DNA from: Shewanella algae
Lineage (GTDB): Bacteria > Pseudomonadota > Gammaproteobacteria > Enterobacterales > Shewanellaceae
Reading direction: 5' to 3'
DNA: 64,000 nucleotides
Assembly (NCBI RefSeq): GCF_009183365.2
Contig: NZ_CP068230.1
Span: 1,951,001-2,015,000, forward strand
The notes below the pieces were generated by a model. It had not been told where the DNA came from. It saw nothing but the letters and a program-made list of their open reading frames with translations, and did no database searches. Below, one piece after another: positions 54,461-63,809 of this stretch. The position numbers and the translations under genes are program-made. The first letter of the stretch is position 1. The number at the start of each line of letters is the position of its first letter.

Positions 54461-54865
54461 TTAAACCGGGCCCTGCTCCAGGCCGGGCACTTGTTCCAAA
54501 GCCTGATCCCAAGCGGCGCGTGTCTGACAAAAAATGTGCGCCTGGGGAGTCAGGCCCGGCTCATCGTCCAGGCTGCCTGCGGGTATTTGCAGTAGGTGGC
54601 CACCCTCGACCGCTTTGGGCAGCGGCGAGCCGCAAACGGCACAAAAGTGGCGGCTGTGGCGGGTACCGGGCAGGGTAAACGCAGTAATGGCGTCCTGGCC
54701 ACTGAGCCAGGTTAACTCGGCGCTGTCTGAAAACAGATTGGCACTGTGGGCCGAACCTGAATCCTTGCGGCAGCGACTGCAGTGGCACAAAAAGAACTGC
54801 TGCAGCTCAGCGCTGATTTCAAAACGAACCTTGCCGCAAAGGCAACTGCCTCGATAGTGCTTCAT
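54461..54865 (-). CDS. GFA family protein, second copy
   Basis: 134 residues from ATG 54865, preceded by AAGGAGGG. Zinc ligands: GSCLCGKVRFE, LCHCSRCRKDSGS, HFCAVCGSPLPK. The frame is open 16 codons further upstream without support. Function unknown, as for most of the family. Between it and the next gene (54866-55418, 553 bp) I see no gene, only a short TTTGCGGG repeat (three copies near 55310-55330) and the leader of the LysE gene. Confidence 0.86.
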   Translation of the reverse strand: MKHYRGSCLCGKVRFEISAELQQFFLCHCSRCRKDSGSAHSANLFSDSAELTWLSGQDAITAFTLPGTRHSRHFCAVCGSPLPKAVEGGHLLQIPAGSLDDEPGLTPQAHIFCQTRAAWDQALEQVPGLEQGPV

Positions 54866-55418
54866 GTTCCCTCCTTGGTGTTGATAGGTTATTCCCTTTC
54901 GAGCCCGTCCCAAAATCTTGGCAGCCGCTCCAGCCTCCCTGGCTCAAGGAATAAGCAAACGAGTTTACTCTAATGGGATGGACCGGGAAACAGCAAATCC
55001 TGTTGGCACCACAACCAGCGCGATTTTGCACCCAAAGAAGCGGCTTTGGCCTTCGGGAAATCTTCTTGTAATCTGTGACTTGCTTGGGTATGGTCGCCAT
55101 AACTATCAATGAGATACAGTACAAGCTCCCGGGGTATTCAAGGATGTTTCAGGGACGAAAAGGATTGTCGGTTCCGCGGTAGCTATCGCCGATTGAACTC
55201 AAGGTTCGGCGCGCTCTCTTGTTTACTCATTACCGGATGTTGATTCTCCAGCACATCAAACTTGTGCGCCTGGGTTATGGTGATGATTTGATCTTATCGC
55301 TTATCCATGTTTGCGGGTTTGCGGGTTTGCGAGGTTGCAGGCCCATATCTATGACAATGATTGGCAGATTTTGAATGGATTAAGGGTTTTTGACAGTTTT
55401 ATCAGTTCAGGAATAAAA

Positions 55419-56030
55419 ATGGATAACTATTTTGTGTATTTCGGTGTTGCCATGGCCACCATTCTCTTGCCTGGGCCAGCGGTGATGCTGACCGTCAATA
55501 ACTCGATTCAACGCGGCTTGCTCAAGACCTTTGCCGGTATCTTTGGGGTCGCACTGGCTATTTTGTTTGTTGCCTTGATCTCGGCCACCAGTTTGGGGGT
55601 TGTGTTGGCCAGTTCAATGCTGGCCTTTACCCTGATTAAGTTTATTGGCGCCGCTTATCTTATCTATCTTGGCCTGAAAATGTTCCGAGCCAAGGGTGGT
55701 GGCACCAGCAGCGCTCATTTACAGCAAGGCAGCGCTCGCAAGTGTTTCGCCGAAGGATTTTTAGTCTCCATCTCCAACCCCAAGGCGATCGTGTTTTTTA
55801 TGTCGATATTCCCGCAGTTTATCGACCTGCAGCGGGAATACGCTCCTCAGTTTGCCTTACTCGCCGCAACCTTTAGTGGCTTGGTGATCCTTATTCACAC
55901 TCTGTATGCCCTGTTTGCTTCCATTGCCAAGACCAAGCTGGCTTCCGGCAAGGGAGGCTCAGTGTTGAATAAGCTAAGCGGCGGCGTCTTTGTCTGCTTC
56001 GGCATTGGCCTCGCCGCATCAAGCCGCTAG
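55419..56030 (+). CDS. LysE/RhtB family amino-acid exporter
   Basis: 203 residues from ATG 55419 (CAGGA upstream). The opening FGVAMATILLPGPAVMLTVN, the loop NNSIQRGLLKTFAGIFG, AAYLIYLGLKMFRAK and FAEGFLVSISNPKAIVFFMS are the LysE signatures. About six membrane segments. The substrate is unknown. The frame is open upstream to 55311 but begins in non-coding-looking DNA. Confidence 0.92.
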   Translation: MDNYFVYFGVAMATILLPGPAVMLTVNNSIQRGLLKTFAGIFGVALAILFVALISATSLGVVLASSMLAFTLIKFIGAAYLIYLGLKMFRAKGGGTSSAHLQQGSARKCFAEGFLVSISNPKAIVFFMSIFPQFIDLQREYAPQFALLAATFSGLVILIHTLYALFASIAKTKLASGKGGSVLNKLSGGVFVCFGIGLAASSR

Positions 56031-56121
56031 TGTCACAGGGTTTATGGCATGAGCTTTTAAATAGGATGATCTCAAGCGGGTTGTTGGTATCTTCAACAAG
56101 CTTGCAGAATAAAAGGGATTT

Positions 56122-56565
56122 ATGAAGAAAATCATAGTGGTATCAATTGCGCTGTTGCTGTCAGGCTGCGCAACTCAAGTCGATAAGTTTTCCTATCTGA
56201 AGCAATGGAATGACAGCTGGCAAGCATGTGATCGTCAGGGCAAGACATCGACACTCACATTCCCCGCCAGCCCTTGGTTCAACGCTCTGGCACGTGAAGA
56301 CAAGATAGCAGTGTTGATTTACCTGAATGAGTTAAAAGACTATCAGTGTACTGAGGATGAAGCACTGAGACTCAAAGCGGTACTCGCCGATGCCGATATC
56401 ACCACACTCAACGACTTGCTCAAAGGTTTTATCTATTTTGAGGCGCCGGACAAAGAGGCGATACAACACCTGGATCAGAGTCAGGTTGAGGCGCTGGCAA
56501 AGGCTATCGACGGGCCTTTTAACCCGCTGAAAGTGGCTGAAGATTTAGGCATGCTACAGCCCTGA
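56122..56565 (+). CDS. Small lipoprotein of unknown function
   Basis: 147 residues. Signal and lipobox MKKIIVVSIALLLSGCATQ. The mature part is helical and acidic, with one internal Cys (WQACDRQG) and another (YQCTEDEAL) that could pair. It ends FNPLKVAEDLGMLQP. It starts a run of same-strand small genes that continues to the window end. Family not recognised. Confidence 0.8.
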   Translation: MKKIIVVSIALLLSGCATQVDKFSYLKQWNDSWQACDRQGKTSTLTFPASPWFNALAREDKIAVLIYLNELKDYQCTEDEALRLKAVLADADITTLNDLLKGFIYFEAPDKEAIQHLDQSQVEALAKAIDGPFNPLKVAEDLGMLQP

Positions 56566-56643
56566 GTGTTCAGGCATCACAGGCGTGGCATTTAGATATA
56601 AGAGGCAAAACCACCAAGAGCCAAGCTACAACAGGGAGGTTTT

Positions 56644-56925
56644 ATGGCGCTTATTTATGAGGTTCAGGTTCGGGGAGCGGCCAAGGTGCTGGTACATGAA
56701 GTCAGCTCCCGCGCGGCCGCCGATCTATTGGTTTATCGAGTCGACAGCCGCGGCGCTACACACAATCAGGATAGTCTCTGGTGTCAGGTGGCGAGCCGCT
56801 CAATGGCTACGTCACTCATTCATTGGGTCAGCCATCGTGGCGCGGCCGATCTGCTGGTGTATTTTGTCAGCAGTCGTGGAGCCAGTGGTTGGCAAACTCA
56901 GCACCCGCTCAAAGGCCGTTTGTAA
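56644..56925 (+). CDS. DUF6150-like protein
   Basis: 93 residues, cytoplasmic, with AGGGAGG before the ATG. It has a repeated strand motif: VHEVSSRAAADLLVYRVDS, SHRGAADLLVYFVSSRGASG and WCQVASRSMATSLIHWV. I recall this pattern from the DUF6150 family, found near toxin and immunity loci. No function shown. It overlaps no other gene and is followed by the DUF6228-like gene after about 40 bases. Confidence 0.6.
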   Translation: MALIYEVQVRGAAKVLVHEVSSRAAADLLVYRVDSRGATHNQDSLWCQVASRSMATSLIHWVSHRGAADLLVYFVSSRGASGWQTQHPLKGRL

Positions 56926-56966
56926 CCCGGCTGCTTTTAAATCCAGGTAAAGAGGACGCCGGGAAG

Positions 56967-57386
56967 GTGAAAGAATGGATATTGAAAAACAGCTTTGGCT
57001 GCTCTGTGCGTTTTCATAAACCCGAGCTGGACATCAGTGGTTGGCTTAAACACTATTGCGTGACCATCTCGGGAGAAGGCATGCAGGCAAGTGTGAGGGT
57101 GGATAATCTTCCCTACGGACGGAACCCGGCGGATTTCTTTGAGGAGCTTGCCCGGCAGTGGCAGGGTTGGCAAGGCGAGCAAAGCTGGGCTGCCATAGAA
57201 GGTGAGTACAGTCTTGTGGCAACGACAGATGCCTGTGGCCATCTGCTATTGACCGTCAGCCTTTTAGCCAAAGGTGGTTTTCCTGCCTGGAGCGCCGAGG
57301 TGAGCCTGGCGATAGATGCCGGGCAGTTGCAGGCATTGGCGATGAACGGCAAAGATTTCTTTTATCCCGCGCCGGCCGGCCTTTGA
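56967..57386 (+). CDS. DUF6228-like protein
   Basis: 139 residues if read from GTG 56967; the frame is open further 5', where it overlaps the previous gene in another frame, and a TTG near 56981 is also possible. The segments ISGEGMQASVRVDNLP, PADFFEELARQWQGWQGEQS and EGEYSLVATTDACGHLLLTV fit the DUF6228 family as I recall it, which is often found among orphan immunity genes. No signal peptide. The start is uncertain; the family is moderately sure. Confidence 0.6.
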   Translation: MKEWILKNSFGCSVRFHKPELDISGWLKHYCVTISGEGMQASVRVDNLPYGRNPADFFEELARQWQGWQGEQSWAAIEGEYSLVATTDACGHLLLTVSLLAKGGFPAWSAEVSLAIDAGQLQALAMNGKDFFYPAPAGL

Positions 57387-57422
57387 ATGCCCTTTAAAGA
57401 CGTTTTACTGACAAGGATTTCC

Positions 57423-58559
57423 ATGAGATTCGTATTTTTGCTTTGTGCCTTGCTGTCGCTGACTGTATTGGCCGAAGAGCAGCGTTTTACACTTGCGGCC
57501 GGGCTTATCGATGAAGCCGTGACAGTTCAGGTTGCTTTGCCCGAGAGTTATCGACATTCAGACAGTTTTCATTACCCCTTGCTGTTGGTACTTGATGGTT
57601 CGACTCAGTTTCATCATGTGGCATCCAGCGTCGGCTTTCTGAGCACATACGCCATAGTACCGGAAATGATAGTGGTGGGCATAAGCACCCGCGACAGACT
57701 CAAGTACTTTACTCCCACAGAGCCGGAAGATTTCGCCGCAAGGGCGGGAAAGGCCGATGTTTATAACCGTTTTATCGCAGAGGAACTGCTGCCTACATTG
57801 AGTGAACGTTACCGTCTGGCGCCTTACCGGATGATATTTGGCCACTCTTTGGCCGGGCTTTACAGCAGTTATCAGGTGCTCGGTCCGGCATCGTCCTTCA
57901 ATGCCGCGATAGCCATTAGTCCCAGCCTGTGGTGGGACGATGGTGCCTTGATTACAGATTACGACAAATACCAGACTCGCGAGCGCAAAGCGCCCATGCG
58001 CTGGTTTCTCAGTATGGCGAGTGAGCCAGGCGAGATGGCGCAGGCCTTTGATGCCATGCTGCAAAAACTGGAAACCAAGAAGCCGTCAAAGCTACAGGTT
58101 TTCAATGCCCGTTTTGCCCGAGAAACCCACGACAGCACTCCCTTGATTGGCAATGTCGAGGGGCTTAAAGCCATCTTCAGTGGCTGGAACGCGGTACCAC
58201 AAGTCGATGTGATGTCGCTGCAACAGCTGCTGGCGTTCTACAGGGAAAAAACTGCCGAGTATGGCTATTATACCTTTCCGTTGTCGGCACATCAATTCAA
58301 TGTATACGGCCTAAAGGCCGCCTATGAGGGCCAAACTGCCTGGGGCGTTGCCATATTGGAGCAAGGAGTAGAGAAATTCGCTCGCTCGGAAATCCTTTGG
58401 GACAGCCTGGCAACGGCCTATACGCTTAACCAACAGCTCGATAAGGCTATGGCGGCGTCTATCAAGGCGCTGCAATTGGCCAGGCTGCATGGTTCGGTTT
58501 TTCTCGAAGAGATTATGGCTCAGAACCGGGCGCTTGAGCAAAAACTGAGTCAGCCCTAA
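57423..58559 (+). CDS. Secreted alpha/beta-hydrolase of the esterase D / ferri-siderophore esterase type
   Basis: 378 residues from ATG 57423, chosen because it opens the signal peptide (MRFVFLLCALLSLTVLAEEQ) and AAGG precedes it. LLVLDGSTQFHHVASSVGFL, VVGISTRDRLKYFTP and the nucleophile elbow FGHSLAGLYSSY are typical of putative-esterase (PF00756) proteins. A C-terminal TPR-like tail (WDSLATAYTLNQQLDKAMAA) follows. It is probably periplasmic; the substrate is unknown. Confidence 0.85.
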   Translation: MRFVFLLCALLSLTVLAEEQRFTLAAGLIDEAVTVQVALPESYRHSDSFHYPLLLVLDGSTQFHHVASSVGFLSTYAIVPEMIVVGISTRDRLKYFTPTEPEDFAARAGKADVYNRFIAEELLPTLSERYRLAPYRMIFGHSLAGLYSSYQVLGPASSFNAAIAISPSLWWDDGALITDYDKYQTRERKAPMRWFLSMASEPGEMAQAFDAMLQKLETKKPSKLQVFNARFARETHDSTPLIGNVEGLKAIFSGWNAVPQVDVMSLQQLLAFYREKTAEYGYYTFPLSAHQFNVYGLKAAYEGQTAWGVAILEQGVEKFARSEILWDSLATAYTLNQQLDKAMAASIKALQLARLHGSVFLEEIMAQNRALEQKLSQP

Positions 58560-58628
58560 CTCAGGTCTTTTACCTACCAAGCCCGGGATTTCCCGGAGAA
58601 AATTTACACCTGTTATGAGAGGAATGCC

Positions 58629-59486
58629 GTGTTTCGTGGATTAAATGAGATAAAACAACATATTGAAGAAGGCAATCTGGACTATTTGCGCCAGCACATG
58701 CCGAAAGCCTGGTCCCAATATATGTTCAGGATAGAGAAAGACCCAGCCTGGCTTGAGATCATCTCTTATCTCAGAGCGAACGCCGTTATCAAGGACTATC
58801 AAATCTATTACCTTATGTATTGCCGTGTGGCGTATTATTCCGAGCCGAAGCAGTTTACGCCGCTATTTGACATCATCAAAGTCAACGGCCCGGATGGCAG
58901 CTTGGTCGAAGACGACCCTGAACATCTTTACCGGCTGTGTCACGATGTTTATCTCGGTTTTATTAGCGCGTTTATTTCAGTGGGTGGCCGCCTGGACCAT
59001 AACCGGTTGTTGGAATTGGTCTTTGCAGGAGAGTCTGACGCTTACGCCATTTTTAATTTTCTACTGCCCAGATACGCCTTCTCCCATAAGGCACTGGCTA
59101 CGGCGGCGGCCTGTTTGTTTTACAATGAATACCATTTGAATGGAGCCGGTGAACAGGCTTTGGCTGCCTTGCTAAGTCGGGGCATAGCGTTGGATTACTG
59201 CTTTGATGATGACAGTGAATTCGGCGAATATGCTTGCTTGGCGGCATTGATCTTCGGTCACAACCCAAAAAGGTTTAACCAGCTGTATGCCGATGGTGTC
59301 GAGCAGGCGCTTGTCGACAGTTTCGATTGGTCGCTCTTGCTTACCGAGCATGAACTGACTCTTGAGCATATTGAAGCCCTTAAGCTGTTGTACCGCAGCG
59401 CTGCGTTACCCATAGATGAGATTGGCGAATGCCTGTTAGAAAGAGAAGATGAAGCACTGCTGGCTGCTTTTGACTCCCTGCGCTGA
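58629..59486 (+). CDS. Helical protein of unknown function
   Basis: 285 residues from GTG 58629 (GAGAGGA upstream). Nearly all helix, acidic, no signal or membrane segment. Stretches such as HNRLLELVFAGESDAYAIFN and AALIFGHNPKRFNQLYADGV suggest ankyrin- or HEAT-like stacked helices, but no motif is secure. Its place in a row of immunity-like genes makes an immunity role possible; this is only context. Confidence 0.7.
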   Translation: MFRGLNEIKQHIEEGNLDYLRQHMPKAWSQYMFRIEKDPAWLEIISYLRANAVIKDYQIYYLMYCRVAYYSEPKQFTPLFDIIKVNGPDGSLVEDDPEHLYRLCHDVYLGFISAFISVGGRLDHNRLLELVFAGESDAYAIFNFLLPRYAFSHKALATAAACLFYNEYHLNGAGEQALAALLSRGIALDYCFDDDSEFGEYACLAALIFGHNPKRFNQLYADGVEQALVDSFDWSLLLTEHELTLEHIEALKLLYRSAALPIDEIGECLLEREDEALLAAFDSLR

Positions 59487-59596
59487 TGTCTTAGGCTGAA
59501 GAACTTTATCAATCACGGCGCGAATGGCCGTTGAGGCTGTGAGCGGGAAACTCTGGGTGTTGCAAGAAACTGCCGACTTTCAAGGAGCGAAAAAGT

Positions 59597-60265
59597 ATGA
59601 ATCTACTGCTGCTCAGTAATCACCAAAGCGCAACCGGCCATAAGGCGCTAGCGTTTGTTATTGAGGCTTTGGGGCTTAAAGGACAAGCGGGTGGTTACAT
59701 AGGTTCAGAGCCTGATCCCGAGGGAGATTTCTACCGGGCAACACAGGCGTTTTATCAAGGCCTTGGCATAGGTCTCAACACCTACCTGGATTTTGAGCAG
59801 GGTTTTAACGATACTGTGATGCAGACGTTACTGGATAAGCCTTTAGTGCATCTCTCGGGCGGGGATACTTACCGTTTTTTGCGCGGCTTGCATAGTCGCA
59901 ATCAACAGCAGAAACTCAAGAGTTATGCTGCATCCGGACATCTTCTGGTTGGTGTCAGTGCCGGTGCCATGCTGCTGACCGCCAACATAGAAACCGCGGC
60001 GCTTTGTGGTGACAGCAATACAGTGGGCCTTGAAAACCTGAAGGCGCTTGGCTTGGCCGACCTTTTATTTGTGCCCCATGTGGTTCATTCGCAGAGCCGA
60101 GACCAATCCCATGGCCTCAGCCAAAAACAGCGTGCAAAGCAATTGGCTAAGCGGCATGGTTTGCCCGTTTATCTCTGCTCGGATGAAGACGCGCTGGCCA
60201 TTATTGATGGCCGACTTCACAGTTTTGGTGCGCCGGAGCTCATCCTGCCAGAGGCTATCGCCTGA
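59597..60265 (+). CDS. Peptidase E-like (S51) protein, class I glutamine amidotransferase fold
   Basis: 222 residues. The Ser nucleophile sits in LVGVSAGAMLLTANIET, the usual S51 elbow; LVHLSGGDTYRFLRGLH precedes it, and VPHVVHSQSRDQSHGLSQKQ holds the likely His. Family members include aspartyl dipeptidases and cyanophycinase-like enzymes. Which substrate applies here is not clear. AAGGAG lies upstream of ATG 59597. Confidence 0.8.
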   Translation: MNLLLLSNHQSATGHKALAFVIEALGLKGQAGGYIGSEPDPEGDFYRATQAFYQGLGIGLNTYLDFEQGFNDTVMQTLLDKPLVHLSGGDTYRFLRGLHSRNQQQKLKSYAASGHLLVGVSAGAMLLTANIETAALCGDSNTVGLENLKALGLADLLFVPHVVHSQSRDQSHGLSQKQRAKQLAKRHGLPVYLCSDEDALAIIDGRLHSFGAPELILPEAIA

Positions 60266-60394
60266 GTTTTGCTGTGTAGCAGTGCCCGTTCATCGGGATG
60301 ACAAACCTCATTTATTGGGGTAGTTTGAACATTATTGATGGCTTATGCCAACAAGGCCTTAAGGAAGCAAGGCATTACCCAAGAGGAAGCAAGG

Positions 60395-60688
60395 ATGGCA
60401 GCAGAACTGATCAAATCGTCAATGACTACAGTGCAGAACGGAGTGGCCAAAGCCGATGGCAAGATTTCTTTGACCGGCAATGAACTCAGGTTTGTGCCTT
60501 TCAATCAGCAACTGGGGCTGGGGCCCTACACACTCAAGCGTGATGATATCTGCGCGGTAGAAAAGTGTCTGGCTACTGGCGGCGGTATTTTCCCTATATC
60601 GGCAGATGCGCTGCGGGTCATTCTCAATGATGGCAAACGCTATGAGTTTATTCTGGCAGATACCTCAGAGTGGCTTACGCTGCTGTAA
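60395..60688 (+). CDS. Small protein with PH/GRAM-like fold
   Basis: 97 residues from ATG 60395 (GAGGAAG upstream); an ATG at 60335 would add 20 residues. The pattern of short strands and a last helix (GKISLTGNELRFVPFNQQLG, YTLKRDDICAVEK, ALRVILNDGKRYEFILAD, TSEWLTLL) fits a PH/GRAM-like domain. Role unknown. Confidence 0.6.
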   Translation: MAAELIKSSMTTVQNGVAKADGKISLTGNELRFVPFNQQLGLGPYTLKRDDICAVEKCLATGGGIFPISADALRVILNDGKRYEFILADTSEWLTLL

Positions 60689-60732
60689 TTTAGTGCCTCT
60701 TTCGGCAAAAGCGGCATAGTCGGGAGCTGGGT

Positions 60733-61038
60733 ATGAAAGTATTGGCAATGTCTCAAGCGCAATGGTACCTGTTGGAGCATGAAGGACAACTATATCTGGA
60801 TGTGCTTTGCCGACATAACAACCGCTTTATGATCCAGCTCAATGGGCAGGAAATGGCGGAATATCGCCGTTCCGGCAATCTATTTCTCGGGCAACTGGCC
60901 CGTGATATTCAATATGCGGTACCTATCCTCAAGGGGGCTCGTTCCAGTTTCCAGGGGCGGGATCAGCGTCGTCAACTGGGGGAATTGGCCACCACAGCCG
61001 AATGTGAGTGGCTGGCGGTCAAAGAAGCTGAGCAATGA
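60733..61038 (+). CDS. Hypothetical protein, 101 residues
   Basis: GGGAG precedes ATG 60733. It opens with a strand-rich part (QWYLLEHEGQLYLDVLCRHN) and ends in helices with many Arg and Gln. No membrane segment or motif. Not recognised. Confidence 0.65.
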   Translation: MKVLAMSQAQWYLLEHEGQLYLDVLCRHNNRFMIQLNGQEMAEYRRSGNLFLGQLARDIQYAVPILKGARSSFQGRDQRRQLGELATTAECEWLAVKEAEQ

Positions 61039-61082
61039 CCAACTGAGAAACAGCCTCAAAAAAGAATTTTATAAGGAAAACC

Positions 61083-61472
61083 GTGCAAGCAGTATTTAAG
61101 CAAACCGAGGGCGATTACCTCGAAGCCGTTATTGAAGTGGCGGGGCAGCCGCTTACTGTGATGGATGAATTCGGTGGTGACAGCCTGACTTATGGTGAGA
61201 TCATTGATATTGAGCTGAGCGTCGGTATCGCCTGTGAACAGGAGGATCAAAACACCATGTTGGCCGGCAACCCGGAGGGGTTAAGGCAGCTGCAGCATAT
61301 TCAGGGATGGAGCTACCGCGCATTTGGCACCATAACCGATATTACCCAAGGTGCTGTCATAGATGTCGGCCTATGTCGGCTGGAGGCACCTTTCGATAGC
61401 AATATTAGCGGCGAAAGCATCGCCTTCACCATTTTACGGCTCGATGCCAGGGCTGTACCAAGCTCAGACTGA
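61083..61472 (+). CDS. Hypothetical protein, 129 residues
   Basis: Read from GTG 61083, with AAGGAAAA upstream. A beta-rich, acidic protein (VIEVAGQPLTVMDEFGGDSL, YGEIIDIELSVGIACEQE, GTITDITQGAVIDVGLCRLE). It resembles small proteins found alone in immunity-gene clusters, but I cannot name a family. The 260 bases to the next gene hold nothing recognisable. Confidence 0.65.
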   Translation: MQAVFKQTEGDYLEAVIEVAGQPLTVMDEFGGDSLTYGEIIDIELSVGIACEQEDQNTMLAGNPEGLRQLQHIQGWSYRAFGTITDITQGAVIDVGLCRLEAPFDSNISGESIAFTILRLDARAVPSSD

Positions 61473-61732
61473 TACCTTAAAGCTTGTCGCCGAGAGTTTT
61501 GCGATCGAATAGATATTGCGGACAAATATCGATACTGTCTCAGCGATTTTTGGGCTTTGTGTATAGCCGGTGCGTCTCTCGGGATTGCAATCATGCTATC
61601 AAAGGCCGCATAATCGGCAACGGGCTTATCCTCGCCCCATGTCTAAGTGCCTGCTAAGGCTTTCAAATCAAGGTCACGGAAAACCCAAGGTTTTGTGACA
61701 GTTATTCTGATAGGAAAAGGAATTTTACCTCA

Positions 61733-62314
61733 ATGCTTCTGCAATCTTTTATCGACCATCTGCCACCCGGTGCAGATATTAAATCAGTATCGGCGCCAAC
61801 TCTTGCCAAATATCAGGACCATTTGCCCGAGTGCTTGTTGGAACTGTGGCAACAACATGGCTTTGGCCACTATGGTGATGGTTTAATCCAACTTATTGAT
61901 CCGGATGAATACCTGGACAATCTCTGGGGCTGGCTGATGTTGGATGAAGACATGAGTCGCATCCCTTTCGCTATCAGCTGTTTTGGCGACATTTTTTATT
62001 ATCGGCTCCTGAGCGATGAAGGGGATGAAGATATCGCCTTTATCGATCCCCACACTTCGCAGACAGATGTGCTCACCTGGAGCATGGAAGATTTCTTCAA
62101 CGACTGGTGTTGTGACGATGAAGTGCAAGCCAGCTTCTTCAGGAAGAAGGATCTTCAGCAAGTCAGTGATCTGCAAGGTAAGCTGCAGCAGAACCAGATC
62201 TATTTTTACACCCCGGCACTGCGTCTCGGTGGTGAACCTGCCATTGATAAGACTCAAAGAGGCGATGCCAGGGTTCAGCTGGACTTACTACTGCAATTGG
62301 CACTTGAAGCCTAA
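61733..62314 (+). CDS. GAD-like / DUF1851 protein, Tdi1-type immunity protein
   Basis: 193 residues. The N-terminal GAD-like part (LAKYQDHLPECLLELWQQHG, GFGHYGDGLIQLIDPDEYLD) is followed by a C-terminal T6SS-immunity Tdi1-like part (PALRLGGEPAIDKTQRGDAR). Tdi1 of Agrobacterium neutralises the DNase effector Tde1. No effector gene is present nearby, so this would be an orphan immunity gene. The Shine-Dalgarno is rather far upstream (AAAGGAA, about 11 bases). Confidence 0.75.
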   Translation: MLLQSFIDHLPPGADIKSVSAPTLAKYQDHLPECLLELWQQHGFGHYGDGLIQLIDPDEYLDNLWGWLMLDEDMSRIPFAISCFGDIFYYRLLSDEGDEDIAFIDPHTSQTDVLTWSMEDFFNDWCCDDEVQASFFRKKDLQQVSDLQGKLQQNQIYFYTPALRLGGEPAIDKTQRGDARVQLDLLLQLALEA

Positions 62315-62335
62315 CTTCGAGAACAGGAGGAGAAA

Positions 62336-62719
62336 TTGAACCGGGCAGCAGTCATAGTCTACTGGTTGGTCTGTTTGTATACGCTTGGCAAGCTGGTTTT
62401 GTCGGCGCACTGGGCCATATTTATCGATTTCCCCTCCATGCTTGGCGTTATTGCGCCCGCCCTGGCTTGTTGGTTTACCCCTTTGGCTGCGACAAGGCGC
62501 GCCAAATTACGGGGTGCCATCAAAGTATGCTGGTTGGCCGCCGGGCTTATGTTTATTTACGGTTTGCTGCGGGTTTTGATGCAAAGCTTAGGCGGCGCCG
62601 AAACCATCATGGCCGGTTTGGGCGTGGCCTTGTTGCCGCTGTTTTACAGCTTAATCATCAACTTATTTGCCGCGCCATATCTGTTCTTTGGTGCCGCTCG
62701 GCAAGTGGGCTCCAATTAG
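62336..62719 (+). CDS. Small integral membrane protein
   Basis: 127 residues from TTG 62336, with a strong AGGAGGAG. Four hydrophobic segments: VIVYWLVCLYTLGKLVLSA, MLGVIAPALACWFTPLA, VCWLAAGLMFIYGLLRVLM and the last one, LLPLFYSLIINLFAAPYLFF. Starts 21 bases after the GAD-like gene. Family unknown. Confidence 0.7.
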   Translation: MNRAAVIVYWLVCLYTLGKLVLSAHWAIFIDFPSMLGVIAPALACWFTPLAATRRAKLRGAIKVCWLAAGLMFIYGLLRVLMQSLGGAETIMAGLGVALLPLFYSLIINLFAAPYLFFGAARQVGSN

Positions 62720-62773
62720 GCTCTGAGCACAAAGCGGCATATTGGAGAAGCGAGCCAAGCAGAGTGAGTTCTT

Positions 62774-63199
62774 ATGTTTGCCCATCTGCTTCGAAAACGA
62801 AAGATAAGGCAATATGCCCGTAAGCTATCCAGGGATTTGCTAAAGCATTATGGCAAGAAGAGATATTACTCCAGAAATCAGCTGGAAAGGGCCTTAATCA
62901 GACAAAAGCTCAGGCGTCCGGCCAGAGACGGTGACAGCAATGGCAGGATTTCGACCAACGAATATTATGCCTATGCCATGTACTGCTCACCGGCCGAGTT
63001 TTCCCGCATTTCGATGCAAACTTCCATCGCCCAAGGTTCCAGTGAGCCGGACTATGGGCAACTGAGAAGGGAAGCTGCGGAGGTTATCTTTGGCCGGCCA
63101 CAGGATTTTTCTATCACGAGCCTGCATGATGCCTGTACAGGCCATAGTGCAGCGGAAACCGCCGCTGCGGATCCGGGGTGTGATTCTGGCAGTGATTAA
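62774..63199 (+). CDS. DUF6559-like protein
   Basis: 141 residues. A basic N-terminus (RKRKIRQYARKLSRDLLKHY) and the middle (YAYAMYCSPAEFSRI, YGQLRREAAEVIFG) match my memory of the DUF6559 family. The acidic tail after residue 115 is not part of it. Function unknown. It is another small soluble protein in this run of genes. Confidence 0.6.
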   Translation: MFAHLLRKRKIRQYARKLSRDLLKHYGKKRYYSRNQLERALIRQKLRRPARDGDSNGRISTNEYYAYAMYCSPAEFSRISMQTSIAQGSSEPDYGQLRREAAEVIFGRPQDFSITSLHDACTGHSAAETAAADPGCDSGSD

Positions 63200-63333
63200 G
63201 CTGAAAGTGAGCGAGCTGGTCGTGGGCGCTTGGCCTTTGCTGCTGCGATGACCACTCCTGGCTGACAGGAGTGCTCCGGTCAGCGCTGTAAATCGGTCAA
63301 AAGGGTTAGAAGCTTATACTCAGGGAGAGGGCA

Positions 63334-63675
63334 ATGCCGGAACTATTGATCCAGCTAGTGCTGGGTTTTGCGCTGCTGACGGGCGTTTTGGGCTGGTTTG
63401 CCTTGATGTTTGCCTCGCTTCCCGGCGCCGAGCTGCGTCGCAGTTTGTCTATGCGCCTGGTGCGAGGGTTGTTTTACAGCTATCCCCTTTGGGTGTTGGT
63501 GCCGGTATATCAGCTTAAATATAACTCGGTGGCAAGCTCTGTGGATTTACTTTGGGGGATAGTCCCAATGCTGCCTTTGTTGTTGGTCTGGTCGATATTC
63601 ACCCTTCAGGGGCGTGAGCTTAAACGGCGGCAACAATCAAAAGCGGTATCAAAGCCCACGACCAAACAGGAGTAG
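63334..63675 (+). CDS. Small membrane protein
   Basis: 113 residues with three hydrophobic segments (LIQLVLGFALLTGVLGWFAL, LVRGLFYSYPLWVLVPVY, LLWGIVPMLPLLLVWSIF) and a basic tail. GGGAGAGGG precedes ATG 63334. Not recognised. The 134 bases before it hold no gene. Confidence 0.7.
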   Translation: MPELLIQLVLGFALLTGVLGWFALMFASLPGAELRRSLSMRLVRGLFYSYPLWVLVPVYQLKYNSVASSVDLLWGIVPMLPLLLVWSIFTLQGRELKRRQQSKAVSKPTTKQE

Positions 63676-63707
63676 AAGTGCAAACAAGGCCAAACCAGAG
63701 GCTGCCA

Positions 63708-63809
63708 ATGACCAAGTATTACCCATGGCCCATTGATACCCGCAACGACTGGCCTAACAATCAAGGAGGTTTAGATGGTGACTATCGCCGAGCTGCAAGC
63801 TTTTATTAA
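63708..63809 (+). CDS. Possible 33-residue overlapping open frame
   Basis: ATG 63708 has AGAGG six bases upstream and codes MTKYYPWPIDTRNDW, then PNNQGGLDGDYRRAASFY and TAA. It overlaps the start of the thioesterase gene by 35 bases in another frame. It could be a leader peptide coupled to that gene, or chance. Confidence 0.25.
   Translation: MTKYYPWPIDTRNDWPNNQGGLDGDYRRAASFY

Noticed and set aside
54819..55124. 101-codon minus-strand frame upstream of the second GFA gene
   Set aside because: It overlaps the GFA start, has no ribosome binding site and no recognisable protein character.
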